Of a DNA stretch of 58,042 bases, positions 43,500 through 52,175 are shown in pieces (positions within the stretch are counted from its first letter, which is position 1; each line of letters starts with the position of its first letter). This stretch comes from Chloroflexota bacterium. GTDB lineage: Bacteria > Chloroflexota > Anaerolineae > Anaerolineales > Anaerolineaceae. The notes beneath the pieces were generated by a model that was given only the letters and a program-made list of their open reading frames with translations, was not told the DNA's origin and did not search any database. The DNA lies in contig JAAZKE010000002.1 of NCBI GenBank assembly GCA_012799995.1, positions 1 to 58,042 on the forward strand. The letters run 5' to 3'. The position numbers were made by a program, and so were the translations under genes.

Positions 43500-44767
43500 A
43501 CCTGTCCATACAAGCCATGGGGAAACGCGCTGAACAGGCTGCATTGACCTTGTCAGCAGTTCCCACCGATGTGAAGAACCGTTTTCTGGAAACATTGAGT
43601 GAAATCCTGATCAAGGATATGTCCGGGATTTTGAAGGCTAATGCCGCCGATATTCATGAGGCGATTCCCGTCCTCTCTGAGGCGTTGGTTGACCGGTTGA
43701 CGCTCAACCAGCAGCGCATTGAGGGAATTGCTGCTGATGTGAGGAACGTTGCTGCGCTGCCAGACCCGGTTGGCGAGGTGTTTGAATCCGGGGTCAACCG
43801 TGCCGGGTTGCGTTATGAAAAAGTGCGCGTTCCGGTGGGTGTTATTGCTGTGATCTATGAGTCACGGCCGAACGTGACGGTTGATACGGCCTGCCTGATG
43901 ATTAAATCCGGTAATGCTGCCATCCTGCGCGGTGGCAAAGAGACACTGCGTACCAACCGCGCCATTATCGAAGTGATCAGACGGGCGTTGGAAGAAACCG
44001 GCTTGCCGCAGGATGCCATTCAGTTCATCGATTCACCTGACCGAAACCTGGTTGACCAGCTGCTCCATCTGGACGAGTACATTGATCTGGTTATTCCGCG
44101 TGGCGGTGCCGGGCTGCACGACTTCTGCCGAAAAAACAGCCGTATCCCGGTGATTACCGGCGGCATCGGAATTTGCCACCTGTTTGTGGATAAAAGCGCT
44201 GATCAGCAGAAATCGATCCCACTGATCGAAAATGCCAAAGTGCAGCGCCCGACCGTATGTAACGCGCTGGAAACGCTGCTGGTTCACCGTGACATCGCAG
44301 CTGAATTCCTGCCGAAACTGGCTCAACAGCTGGCACAGGATAAGGTAGTTTTTCATGCGGATGCGCAAGCGCTGGCGATCCTGTCCGCTGCATCCGTGCC
44401 GAATCTGAGCGTTGTCGCTGCTGATGAGGCAGCTGACTTTGATAAAGAATGGTTGACGTTGGACCTCAGCGTCAAGGTCGTAGCTGATGTGAAAGAAGCG
44501 ATCGAGCATATACGCGTCCACAGTACCGGTCATTCCGACGGGATTCTGACAGTTGACGCCGAAAATGCCGGACTGTTTAAACGCGCGGTAGACTCTGCGT
44601 GCGTATATGTCAACTCGAGTACGCGCTTCACTGATGGCGCACAACTGGGACTGGGCGCGGAAATCGCCATCTCCACCCAACCGCTGCATGTGCGTGGACC
44701 GATGGCGTTGCGTGAACTGACCACCTACAAATGGTTGATCACCGGCGACTACAGCGTACGCGCCTGA
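43496..44767 (+). CDS. proA: Gamma-glutamyl phosphate reductase
   Basis: The protein has 423 residues of the aldehyde-dehydrogenase fold, with the catalytic Cys in 'QRPTVCNALETLLVH' (near 255), 'YESRPNVTVDTACLMIKSGNAAILRGGKE' (split; NADPH site) and 'STRFTDGAQLGLGAEIAIS' near the end. It reduces glutamyl-5-phosphate, the second step of proline synthesis, probably as a complex with ProB. ATGA overlap with proB ensures coupled translation. Confidence 0.96.
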   Translation: MNLSIQAMGKRAEQAALTLSAVPTDVKNRFLETLSEILIKDMSGILKANAADIHEAIPVLSEALVDRLTLNQQRIEGIAADVRNVAALPDPVGEVFESGVNRAGLRYEKVRVPVGVIAVIYESRPNVTVDTACLMIKSGNAAILRGGKETLRTNRAIIEVIRRALEETGLPQDAIQFIDSPDRNLVDQLLHLDEYIDLVIPRGGAGLHDFCRKNSRIPVITGGIGICHLFVDKSADQQKSIPLIENAKVQRPTVCNALETLLVHRDIAAEFLPKLAQQLAQDKVVFHADAQALAILSAASVPNLSVVAADEAADFDKEWLTLDLSVKVVADVKEAIEHIRVHSTGHSDGILTVDAENAGLFKRAVDSACVYVNSSTRFTDGAQLGLGAEIAISTQPLHVRGPMALRELTTYKWLITGDYSVRA

Positions 44768-44788
44768 AATTGAATTTTAAAAAGAGGA

Positions 44789-45073
44789 ATGATGATAACT
44801 TTCCGATTTATACCTGAAAAAAGAATGTCCGTTGCTGAAGACAACGGTGAGAACATTGCCAAGTGCACCTGGCTGGATCGCGGAAGCTACTGGGAAATTA
44901 CGCATACCTATGTCAACCCCAACTACCGCGGGCAGAAAATTGCTGAAAAAATTTTGAACATGGTCATCGATGAAGCGCGCAAAGCCGGCAAGAAAATAAA
45001 ACCGATCTGCTCTTATGCGGTGCGTTATATGAATGATAAACGTGAATATGACGATATCCTGATCAGGGAATAA
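44789..45073 (+). CDS. Short GNAT-type acetyltransferase (YjdJ-like, COG2388)
   Basis: The protein has 94 residues, the size of the minimal GNAT subgroup: 'THTYVNPNYRGQKIAEKILNMVIDEARKAGKKIKPICSYAVRYM', broken into motif A and the Cys-containing 'PICSYA' typical of COG2388. It is probably an acetyl-CoA-binding protein whose substrate is unknown. It starts 21 bases after proA behind AAAGAGG (two adjacent ATG codons), in the same direction as a glycosyltransferase. Confidence 0.85.
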   Translation: MMITFRFIPEKRMSVAEDNGENIAKCTWLDRGSYWEITHTYVNPNYRGQKIAEKILNMVIDEARKAGKKIKPICSYAVRYMNDKREYDDILIRE

Positions 45074-45115
45074 CCGAGATCACCAGACAACAGGACAGCG
45101 CAGGGTTTCTGAGAC

Positions 45116-46288
45116 ATGAGTAAAATCGCTTTTTTCTCAATCGCAGCTTATGGACATACCAACCCGACGATCGAAGTTGTGCGAGAACTGACTGAGCGTG
45201 GTCATCAGGTAACCTATTATTCGTTTGACCCTTTCCGCGAACGCATCGAAGCTGCCGGTGCGGAATTTGTCAGCTGTGAAGGCTTTATTTCCATGCTTGA
45301 CAAAAAAGATGAGAAGAAAGTAGGCAAAGACCTTTCGCTGCTGGTGCGAATGGTGACGGAAATCTCACTGGCGATGGACAGGGTCTATTTTCAACAGATA
45401 AAAGCATCCAATTTCGATGGGATCGTGGCTGATTCAATGGCGTATTGGGGGAAATTCTTTGCAAAGCGGCTGAATTTGCCGTTTATCTGTTCTACAACTA
45501 CCTTTGCATTCAATAAATATTCCGCCCGCATCATGAAACAGGACCTCGGCAGCCTGTTGCGGTCTCTGTTCGGGTGGCCTTCGATCCTGCGGGATATCAA
45601 AGCGCTGCAACAGGCAGGGTTTCCGATAAAGAATGTGCTCGATATTATTCAAAATGACAATGAAACCAACACGATCGTCTATACTTCTGAGTTATTTCAG
45701 CCTTATGCGGAGACTTTTTCCGAGCGCTATGCATTTGTGGGTCCCAGCATTGCGCCGACGCCTGCGAATCCGGCTGACCCGGAACGAAAGACGGTATATA
45801 TTTCGATGGGCACGGTCAATAACAAATTGGCAGCTTTTTATCACAATTGCATCAAAGCGTTTGGAGATGGGAAGTACCGTGTGATCCTTTCGATCGGTGA
45901 GCGGCTCAATCTGGCAGATTTTAATCCGCTGCCTGAATATATCAGCGTTCATCAGCGGGTCAACCAGATCGCAACGCTGCAAAGTGCGGATGCGTTCCTG
46001 ACCCATTGCGGTATGAACAGTGTCAATGAGAGCCTGTATTTTGGTGTTCCGCTGGTGACTTATCCCCAGACTGGCGAACAGGGTGGGGTGGCGCGAAGAG
46101 TCAATGAACTGGAAGCAGGACTTCCGTTGACTGATGATGCACCGGAGAAGATTCGAATGACTGTGGATGCGCTGCTCGCTGATCCGAAATATCGCCAGAA
46201 CGCGATGAAAATCGGCCGGAGTTTTCGCGAAGCTGGAGGCGCTGCCAGAGCTGCAGATCGTATCCTACAGGTGATTGGCACGCGCTGA
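45116..46288 (+). CDS. Macrolide-type glycosyltransferase (MGT/YjiC, GT1)
   Basis: This GT-B enzyme has 390 residues. The N-terminal acceptor domain starts 'MSKIAFFSIAAYGHTNPTIEVVRELTERGHQVTYY' (split). The C-terminal donor domain has 'KTVYISMGTVNN', 'HQRVNQIATLQSADAFLTHCGMNSVNESLYFGVPLV' (split) and 'YPQTGEQGGVARRV', the GT1 nucleotide-sugar signature (HCG...E...P). It could glycosylate macrolides, flavonoids or lipids. Similar genes in Bacillota give low-level macrolide modification. A clear terminator follows. Confidence 0.9.
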   Translation: MSKIAFFSIAAYGHTNPTIEVVRELTERGHQVTYYSFDPFRERIEAAGAEFVSCEGFISMLDKKDEKKVGKDLSLLVRMVTEISLAMDRVYFQQIKASNFDGIVADSMAYWGKFFAKRLNLPFICSTTTFAFNKYSARIMKQDLGSLLRSLFGWPSILRDIKALQQAGFPIKNVLDIIQNDNETNTIVYTSELFQPYAETFSERYAFVGPSIAPTPANPADPERKTVYISMGTVNNKLAAFYHNCIKAFGDGKYRVILSIGERLNLADFNPLPEYISVHQRVNQIATLQSADAFLTHCGMNSVNESLYFGVPLVTYPQTGEQGGVARRVNELEAGLPLTDDAPEKIRMTVDALLADPKYRQNAMKIGRSFREAGGAARAADRILQVIGTR

Positions 46289-46304
46289 TCCCGGTATGAA
46301 ATGA

Positions 46305-46340
46305 AAACAATCCGCCTTTTTCTGGCGGATTGTTTGTTTT
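46305..46340 (+). terminator. Terminator of the glycosyltransferase gene
   Basis: AAACAATCCGCC pairs with GGCGGATTGTTT (12-bp stem, 7-base loop), followed by GTTTT. It lies between the convergent glycosyltransferase and the Pro-rich protein gene. Confidence 0.85.
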
Positions 46341-46353
46341 ATGGCTTTATCAC

Positions 46354-47532
46354 TCAGGCAGCCGGTTTTCGCGGCTGGGTGTGCTCGATATCCGGTGGGG
46401 TTGGCTCATTCTTGCCATAAGGACTATAGGGCGTAGCCGGGAATGGCGGATAGGGAGCCTGCGGGTATTGGATGTTCGGAGGATAAGGCTGTCCCATCGG
46501 CGGGTAAGGCGGTCCGGGCATATACTGCGGCGGCCGTGCAACGTTTGGGTTCATCGGCGGTGGCGGGACCTGCGCTTTTTGGGGCTGTGACGGCGGCTGC
46601 GGAACAGGTTGGCTGGGTTGATAGTGCGGATCGCCAATCCGTTCAGGTTTTACCTCAGGCGGCTGCATCGGAGCGGGAGTTGCAGCGTGTGGATTCTGCT
46701 GCTGGTTGAGCTCATTTTCCATGTCGGAAAAGGGAATGTAATCATCCTCTTCTTCCTCTTCCACCACCTTCTCAACTTCCACTTTGGGTACAGCGCGGTT
46801 GAGCCGGCTGATCTCCGATTGCAGTTCCTTCTCTGCGTCCCGTTCCGGAATCACCGGTGCTTCTTCATAATCGGAGGCAATAGAGGTTTCTTCCTCCTTT
46901 AAAAGCGGCTCCACAACCGGTTTGGGCGATTCCACGACGGTGGCAGCAGCTTCACTCGCTTTTGGTTTCACAATCAGCCCTGTGAGAAGCGCCAGTTCCA
47001 GTTCAGGGGAGGCAAACACCATTGGGACGATGTCCTCGGTGATTCGCCGCTCCGCTTCTTCGCGATATTCAGGCTTGAGCCGATGTCGGGCGATCACAAA
47101 CAGTTTCCTGAGCAATGCCCGTTTAATCTCCAATGGTGCATAGGATGCCAGTTCAAACACATCGCCGCTCGTTTCCGCACTTGCCAGTTTCATCACGGCG
47201 TTTTTCGCGAGTCGATTGGCATCTTTTTCGCTGATCGTGTGCCAGTTCCGGACAGAAATAACCTCTTGAAAAGGCGGCTGTACGTCTTCTTCGCGGATTT
47301 TTGCGCTTTTGGTGTTGTAGACGATGATGATCATCCCCAGCAGACCCAGTGAAATCGCGTTCTTGTCGTTTTCGTTTTCGTCCAGGATGTCATACGACAG
47401 CCCATCGGATTGGATCGCGTAGCTTGGGATTTCTCCTTTCCACGACCACATATCCTGCGAGAAATCAAGCGCTTCCGGATCCAAACCGAAATTCTGTCCC
47501 TGATTAAGCCCGCCTTTTTTGAATTTTGCCAT
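46354..47532 (-). CDS. Hypothetical protein with Pro-rich C-terminal tail
   Basis: The protein has 392 residues from the ATG at 47532, preceded by GGGGGTAGG. A TTG at 47544 would add four residues. Residues 1-195 are ordered, mostly helical, and include one hydrophobic strand 'LGLLGMIIIVYN'. A coiled, acidic linker follows ('VEKVVEEEEEDDYIPFSDMENEL', split). Residues 275-392 are Pro/Gln/Tyr-rich with PYPP repeats and no obvious order. No membrane helix or signal peptide is certain. No family is recognised. Confidence 0.65.
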   Translation of the reverse strand: MAKFKKGGLNQGQNFGLDPEALDFSQDMWSWKGEIPSYAIQSDGLSYDILDENENDKNAISLGLLGMIIIVYNTKSAKIREEDVQPPFQEVISVRNWHTISEKDANRLAKNAVMKLASAETSGDVFELASYAPLEIKRALLRKLFVIARHRLKPEYREEAERRITEDIVPMVFASPELELALLTGLIVKPKASEAAATVVESPKPVVEPLLKEEETSIASDYEEAPVIPERDAEKELQSEISRLNRAVPKVEVEKVVEEEEEDDYIPFSDMENELNQQQNPHAATPAPMQPPEVKPERIGDPHYQPSQPVPQPPSQPQKAQVPPPPMNPNVARPPQYMPGPPYPPMGQPYPPNIQYPQAPYPPFPATPYSPYGKNEPTPPDIEHTQPRKPAA

Positions 47533-47621
47533 ACCTACCCCCAATTCATTTCATATCAGTGAATTGTAACAAATTAAATTTTCATTATGATTTACAAGGC
47601 ATAAAAACAGATCCTAAAATC

Positions 47622-48593
47622 TTAAATTGTTTCGATTGAAAAGCGTATCCAGCCCTTAATTGATTCACCAGGTTCAAGGATCACCAGATGAGCTTCCTCT
47701 TCTTTGCCTGCTGCGTTGAGATTGATCGCATCGGTCGAACAGGTCTGGTTTTCCATGCAGAAGAACGGCTGCCCGGCTGGTGTGTAGGTCACGCTGTGGG
47801 TGAAGATATCAGATGTATTCATAACCAGTTTGCGGTGCAGACACTAGTAGGTAATGGATTGTGGCTTGTCTGGTTCCATGCCAAACCAGACGTCGTCAAG
47901 ATCCAGTTTGGAGAGCGGCTGTGGCTGACTGATATCGACCGGTGCATCTTTTAAATCGACCATCTTTCCGGTCGGCAATAAATCAATTTGGTCCATCCAT
48001 TTTTTTGCTGGAACTTGAATTTTTACTGAGCTGCGCGTTCCAAGCACATTGAAATAAGGATGAATGGCAAAACCGAATGGGAAGCGCTTATGCGAATCGA
48101 GGTTGGTGACCTTCATGTTAAATGTCAGTTCACCTTGCTCCAGCAGATAGTCCATCTCGAGGCGGTTGGATATTGGAAATTGATCGTAAATCGGGTGTCC
48201 TTTCTCAATTGTAAGCACGGTTTTCACGGAAATATTCTCGTCGGTAATAACCGGCGTTTCCATTTCAAAGACATGATCGCGGATGAAGGCATGCAGCGTG
48301 TGACCGTGATCGTCATCCTGAAATTGGTAATCTACCCCATCAAAGCTCATTTTGCAGTTGCGGATACGGCTGGGAAATGGATAAAGGATGGGGGTACCGA
48401 AATAATACACCCCGAGATTGGGCATCGGTGCTGGATGTAAATATTCAATTCCATCGACGCGATAGCTGCACAGGTTGGAACCGAAATCCGGCAGCAATGC
48501 AATTTCTGCAAGTCGGTTATGGTCTTCTTCCTGCCAAAGCGTGATCATGCGCGTATTGAGAACTGGATGCTTTTTGGTATTGTAATTGTACAT
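47622..48593 (-). pseudogene. Aldose 1-epimerase family gene broken by an in-frame TAG
   Basis: The ATG at 48593 follows GGGGAGAG. The first 249 codons read as an aldose-epimerase-like protein: 'PNLGVYYFGTPILYPFPSRI', 'DDHGHTLHAFIRDH', 'FPFGFAIHPYFNV' with the expected His residues, and 'DDVWFGMEP'. A TAG at 47844-47846 then stops it. The same frame goes on without another stop to 47622, reading the normal C-terminus ('FTHSVTYTPAGQPFFCMENQTCSTDAINL', broken here). A single base change would explain this. The first part, if made, would lack the last core strands and the 'CMENQT' Glu base. Confidence 0.75.
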
Positions 48594-48655
48594 ATGTGCT
48601 CTCCCCGGCAAAATTCGGAATGATGCACTCATTATGCTGGGCTTGCTTCCTATAG

Positions 48656-48790
48656 AACCCTGCCTGTCATAATTATACTTATAGATAAGGCGTGTTTGAT
48701 TTATTCTGATGTTCAGACAGGGAAAGACCAGGTGATTGTACGCTGCGACCTAAACTGCTGAACGAGAACCCCTGACAGGATCAAATCTGC
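48656..48790 (+). pseudogene. Decayed copy of the ruvB 5' end and its promoter region
   Basis: About 135 bases align with 57791-57925 at roughly 80% identity with one single-base indel. The -10 box is CATAAT (TATAAT at ruvB). The start ATG has become ATA ('TATAGATAAGG' against 'TATGGATAAGG'). The indel shifts the frame, and internal stops follow. The conserved block 'TACGCTGCGACC.AAACTGCTG' is still almost intact. Similarity stops after 'CAGGATCAAAT'. This remnant marks the left boundary of the island. Confidence 0.85.
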
Positions 48791-48820
48791 GATAATTAAT
48801 TCTAATTGTTCTATAAAAAA

Positions 48821-49549
48821 TCACCAGATAAACGGGATCAGTCTATACTTTACGCGCTCTTTATATTCTGAATATCCTTCCAGGCTTTTTTTCAGTACTT
48901 CTTCTTCGTTTCTGATTCTTTTAACCATGATTACCGGGTATATCAAAAAAATAAGAAACGAAAAGAAAGAACCAAGCACCAAAGGCATAGACAAAAACAG
49001 CAATACTGTGGAAGCATACATTGGGTGCCTTACAATTCCGTACAGGCCTGTATCTACAACCTTATGATTTTCTTGAACTTCTATTGTCCTCGACAAATAT
49101 GTGTTTTCACGCAATACCTCAATATAAAGGAGATACGCAAATAGGAAAAATGCTGTCGCTGCTGAAACCAGCCATTTGGGCAGAACAAGCCATTGATAGC
49201 GGTAATCCAATCCTGCAACAACAAGACCGCTGACAAACATCAGCGCGCTAAACAGGATTACACTCTTCTGTTCCGCTTCTTTCTCTTTTGCATTAAGTCT
49301 CTTTCGCAAAAGCGCTGGATTCCTGATTGCCAAAACGATTCCGACAATGAGCATCGGAATAAAAAGAATTCCGATCAGCAGCCAAGCATTCCAATAGTTC
49401 AGCGTTCCTGCTGGAATAAACAACAAAACTGAAAACAGGATTATGCCAGAGAAGTATTTCGTGATTGCCTGAATAAACAGTTTGTTATCCAATCGATTTA
49501 TATCCAACCTCCAACTCCGCTCTCTGATTTCAAATACAATACCACACAA
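48821..49549 (-). CDS. Isoprenylcysteine carboxyl methyltransferase-like membrane protein
   Basis: Up to 242 residues, with five or six membrane helices. The C-terminal SAM-binding motif 'VVDTGLYGIVRHPMYAS' and the later 'IRNEEEVLKKSLEGYSEYKERVKYRLIPFIW' (split) are typical of the ICMT/PEMT family. In bacteria these methylate unknown small or lipid substrates. The start is uncertain: the frame has no ATG near the end. TTG 49549 is the longest option, and TTG codons at 49507 and 49492 lie beside a GGAGG. First gene inside the left boundary of the island. Confidence 0.78.
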   Translation of the reverse strand: MCGIVFEIRERSWRLDINRLDNKLFIQAITKYFSGIILFSVLLFIPAGTLNYWNAWLLIGILFIPMLIVGIVLAIRNPALLRKRLNAKEKEAEQKSVILFSALMFVSGLVVAGLDYRYQWLVLPKWLVSAATAFFLFAYLLYIEVLRENTYLSRTIEVQENHKVVDTGLYGIVRHPMYASTVLLFLSMPLVLGSFFSFLIFLIYPVIMVKRIRNEEEVLKKSLEGYSEYKERVKYRLIPFIW

Positions 49550-49694
49550 ATGGCTTGAATGCCGGGCTTACCAGACAACTACTCTTTCACCCTTGTTGTT
49601 AATGAGGCCGTTTCAACGCGATCTTGCCAATCTAAGCTGATTCCCGCATTCTCCCGTTTGTCAGGTGCATTGAAAAAGGCTTAACCATGATTTC

Positions 49695-50327
49695 CTACAA
49701 CTTCCTGATCGGAAGCCGTATTACTGTTTTCAAATTTTCAGGCTTGCTTTTTCTTGGGTCTGAAAGATATATTTCATGATGGAGTCTTTTTTGATTTATA
49801 TCTGTTCCATAGCCTTTTTCTCTTATAAAATCATCCATGAGTTTTACACTGACAGGCTCATCATTATAAGACCCGATATGCATAATCTGAACGCACAATC
49901 CCTCGTCTATGGTAAGAAATTCTGCTGATGAACAATCGATGTTTTTCTTTTTCGAGGCAGTTTCGACAGCCCATGCAAAATCTTCTTTCGTAACAAAATC
50001 AGGCAAGCGGATTACCGAAATCCAATTAAAAGAAGATTTGTTGGAGTAATCAACTCCCTTAATTCCATCCTGCCACCAAAAACCTTCAAGAGGCGGAACA
50101 ACATATTCAAAGAAACCCTCAATTTTGTAATCAGTCTTGTAACTCATTCTCAATGTGTACGCCACTGCATATAAAACTCCTACAGCCTGCTGATAGGCTC
50201 CGCCTTCCTCGTTGGGATCGCCCTTTCCACGAACTGCAATATAATTCCCTTTTGGAACAGTGACAATTTCAGGTTTATTTTTCGGAAGATAAAATTCCTT
50301 ATATTCTTTTTTAAAATCAAATGCCAT
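49695..50327 (-). CDS. GyrI-like small-molecule-binding protein
   Basis: The protein has 210 residues. The GyrI-like fold is visible ('PEIVTVPKGNYIAVRGKGDPNEE', 'EGFFEYVVPPLEGFWWQDG', 'GLCVQIMHIGSYNDEPVSVKLM', 'LHHEIYLSDPRKSKPENLKTVIRLPIRK', given in parts). Stand-alone GyrI-like proteins bind or degrade hydrophobic compounds. AAGGAAAG precedes the ATG. The neighbours ClbS-like and WYL suggest a stress or toxin-response cassette. Confidence 0.85.
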   Translation of the reverse strand: MAFDFKKEYKEFYLPKNKPEIVTVPKGNYIAVRGKGDPNEEGGAYQQAVGVLYAVAYTLRMSYKTDYKIEGFFEYVVPPLEGFWWQDGIKGVDYSNKSSFNWISVIRLPDFVTKEDFAWAVETASKKKNIDCSSAEFLTIDEGLCVQIMHIGSYNDEPVSVKLMDDFIREKGYGTDINQKRLHHEIYLSDPRKSKPENLKTVIRLPIRKL

Positions 50328-50343
50328 GTTTCTTTCCTTTCAT

Positions 50344-50886
50344 CTACCCGTTTTTGCAGTTCTTTTGGTGAGCTTTCAGTTTTTTCATCGCCCAATCATA
50401 GTGGCTTGCTGTTGTACTTACAAAGTATGAACCAAGCGTACTCCCGCCTACCCAGGGAAAAACATCCCTGGTGAACAGTTCTTTATCAGAAAAAGTCTCT
50501 GCAAGTTTTATGATATCTTCATGTGACTTCCCGGACATTTTTTCGGCATCTTCCAAAGATGTATTCTGATGTTTCTTCCAAAACTCAACATTCATATCGC
50601 CATAGGTTTTCCAGTTGTACGGTAGCGGAAGAAATGGTCTCTCTTCACCTTTCATATTTGAAGAAACCCAGTTTAATACAAGCTGATGCCACTCATAAAG
50701 ATGTATGAGAATGTCCCGCAGGTTTTTATCTCTCTTCCAATGAGCTTCCTTTTTCTTTTCATCCGTTGAAAAATCAAAAGGTGTACTTAATTCCTTTTCG
50801 CTCATTGATGCAATGAGTTCATTCAGCTTTTTGTAATTGGTTTGAGCTGAAGTAATCAAATCCGTTTTTGATGTTGCCCGTCCCAT
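50344..50886 (-). CDS. ClbS/DfsB-family four-helix protein
   Basis: The protein has 180 residues, beginning 'MGRATSKTDLITSAQTNYKKL' (split). It has the DinB-like His pattern ('HLYEWHQLVLNW', 'TASHYDWAMKKLKAH') and 'PYNWKTYGDMN'. ClbS protects from colibactin by cyclopropane hydrolysis, and the wider family is of unknown function. GGAGG precedes the ATG. It is 16 bases upstream of the GyrI-like gene, so the two form one unit. Confidence 0.87.
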   Translation of the reverse strand: MGRATSKTDLITSAQTNYKKLNELIASMSEKELSTPFDFSTDEKKKEAHWKRDKNLRDILIHLYEWHQLVLNWVSSNMKGEERPFLPLPYNWKTYGDMNVEFWKKHQNTSLEDAEKMSGKSHEDIIKLAETFSDKELFTRDVFPWVGGSTLGSYFVSTTASHYDWAMKKLKAHQKNCKNG

Positions 50887-50961
50887 AACAATCCTCCTGA
50901 TTGATTTGAGTTTTGATTCATCTTAATGATAGAAGCAATAATATGACATCTGTCTGTCATA

Positions 50962-51885
50962 TTATTCATACGAATCTCGCTGAATTTCATCAGAATAGTT
51001 GCCCGTCATTTTTTGTAATATTTTTTGGATAGTGTTTTGTAGTTCCGGCGGAGATAGTACTTTTGCAGATGATCCAAAAGAGAGAATGTATCCATAAAGC
51101 CATGCGTCTTCAACATAATTCATCCTAACTGTAAAACTCCCATCCTTGTTTTGAACAACATCTTTATCAAAAAATTCATCCAGTACGCGATATTCCATAT
51201 CACTGTCTACTTTCATAACGACTTCAGTTGCCCGACAGGGAGTTTGATATTCGTTATTGTTTATTAAATTCAAAGTTCTTGGTTCAAACTTTTCTTCCAA
51301 TATTTCCACTTCCCGCATCCGGCTAAAGCGAAATATTCGCATTGCATTTTTATTTAAACAGTATGCTTTTAAATACCAGTTTTTTTCTTTAAACCAAAGC
51401 TTGTATGGCTCCACAATTCTCTTACTTCGTTTATTTAGCGATGACAGGTATTCAAAAGACAAAAGCTTTTTTGAAAGGATGGCCTGTTTGGATTTCTCAA
51501 ATTGTTCCTTGATTGAGTTGCCCCAGTCATTGAGGTCGATCTCATAGTAACCCTGGATGTTGTCTCCAAAAAAAGAAGATAATTTGCTCAGTGTTTCTTC
51601 CACCGATGACTTATCGAGCGCATTCAGACTTTGTAGTGCGGACAGAATATCGGTTTTCTCTTCTTCCGATAAAACCGTTCTATCAAGAACATAACCCGGC
51701 AGCAGAGAGATTCCTCCATTTTTCCCTTTGCTCATGTATATGGGAATTCCTCCGGCAGAAATATCTTCAATATCACGGTAAACAGTTCTTGTGGATACTT
51801 CAAAATGTTCCGCTAATTCTTTTGCAGTAACCTTCTCTTTATCAAGAAGTAAATATATGATTTCAAAAAGTCTGTTTGCCTTCAT
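50962..51885 (-). CDS. WYL-domain transcriptional regulator (YafY-type)
   Basis: The protein has 307 residues from the ATG at 51885, after GAGG 11 bases upstream. A GTG at 51897 would add four residues. An N-terminal HTH ('KVTAKELAEHFEVSTRTVYRDIEDISAGGIPI', in parts) is followed by the WYL domain (about 135-225: 'IVEPYKLWFKEKNWYLKAYCLNKNAMRIFRFSRM', in parts) and a C-terminal WCX region. Such regulators bind a ligand, often nucleic acid, and control defence or stress genes. It lies at the upstream end of the ClbS/GyrI/ICMT cassette and may control it. Confidence 0.9.
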   Translation of the reverse strand: MKANRLFEIIYLLLDKEKVTAKELAEHFEVSTRTVYRDIEDISAGGIPIYMSKGKNGGISLLPGYVLDRTVLSEEEKTDILSALQSLNALDKSSVEETLSKLSSFFGDNIQGYYEIDLNDWGNSIKEQFEKSKQAILSKKLLSFEYLSSLNKRSKRIVEPYKLWFKEKNWYLKAYCLNKNAMRIFRFSRMREVEILEEKFEPRTLNLINNNEYQTPCRATEVVMKVDSDMEYRVLDEFFDKDVVQNKDGSFTVRMNYVEDAWLYGYILSFGSSAKVLSPPELQNTIQKILQKMTGNYSDEIQRDSYE

Positions 51886-51946
51886 TGACTCATTCACCTC
51901 AATGGGTAATATAGCATATAATAAGACAAAACCATGTCATATTAAA

Positions 51947-51972
51947 AGCACCTCTGCTTAAGCAGAGGCGCT
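51947..51972 (-). terminator. Perfect palindrome, terminator-like, in front of the WYL gene
   Basis: CCTCTGC-TTAA-GCAGAGG (51951-51968), extended by AGC/GCT with one mismatch. On the minus strand it is followed by TTTTAAT. It lies just downstream of the gene remnant at 52000 and looks like that remnant's old terminator. Confidence 0.7.
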
Positions 51973-51999
51973 CTTATCAAATTCCGTTTCTTCTACCCA

Positions 52000-52110
52000 C
52001 TAAATCGTTTGAAAATATATCAAAGCGTCTTTAATTGCTTTTCCTTCTCCAGCGGTCAATTCGGAATGTTCCTCAAATTGTGCAAAAAAACCGACATCGC
52101 TACTCTGAAA
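52000..52110 (-). pseudogene. C-terminal gene remnant, copy A
   Basis: A minus-strand frame ends at TAG 52000-52002 with about 37 codons, including 'FFAQFEEHSELTAGEGKAI' and then 'KDALIYFQTI'. There is no start or RBS, and the CotH terminator cuts the upstream end. It resembles copy B at 57692-57789 ('[20 protein letters not shown]', then 'ALMHFRMI') at about 75% nucleotide identity. No family is recognised. It could also be a non-coding dispersed repeat. Confidence 0.5.
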
Positions 52111-52113
52111 ATT

Positions 52114-52166
52114 GAAAACCGCTGCAATGTCAATCCATCAAGAGAGTGAAAATTGCAGCGGTTTTC
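52114..52166 (-). terminator. Terminator of the CotH operon
   Basis: A 15-bp perfect stem, GAAAACCGCTGCAAT (52114-52128) with ATTGCAGCGGTTTTC (52152-52166), has a 23-base loop and T-rich sequence downstream on the minus strand. It starts 10 bases past the CotH stop. Confidence 0.8.
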
Positions 52167-52175
52167 CTGCGATCA

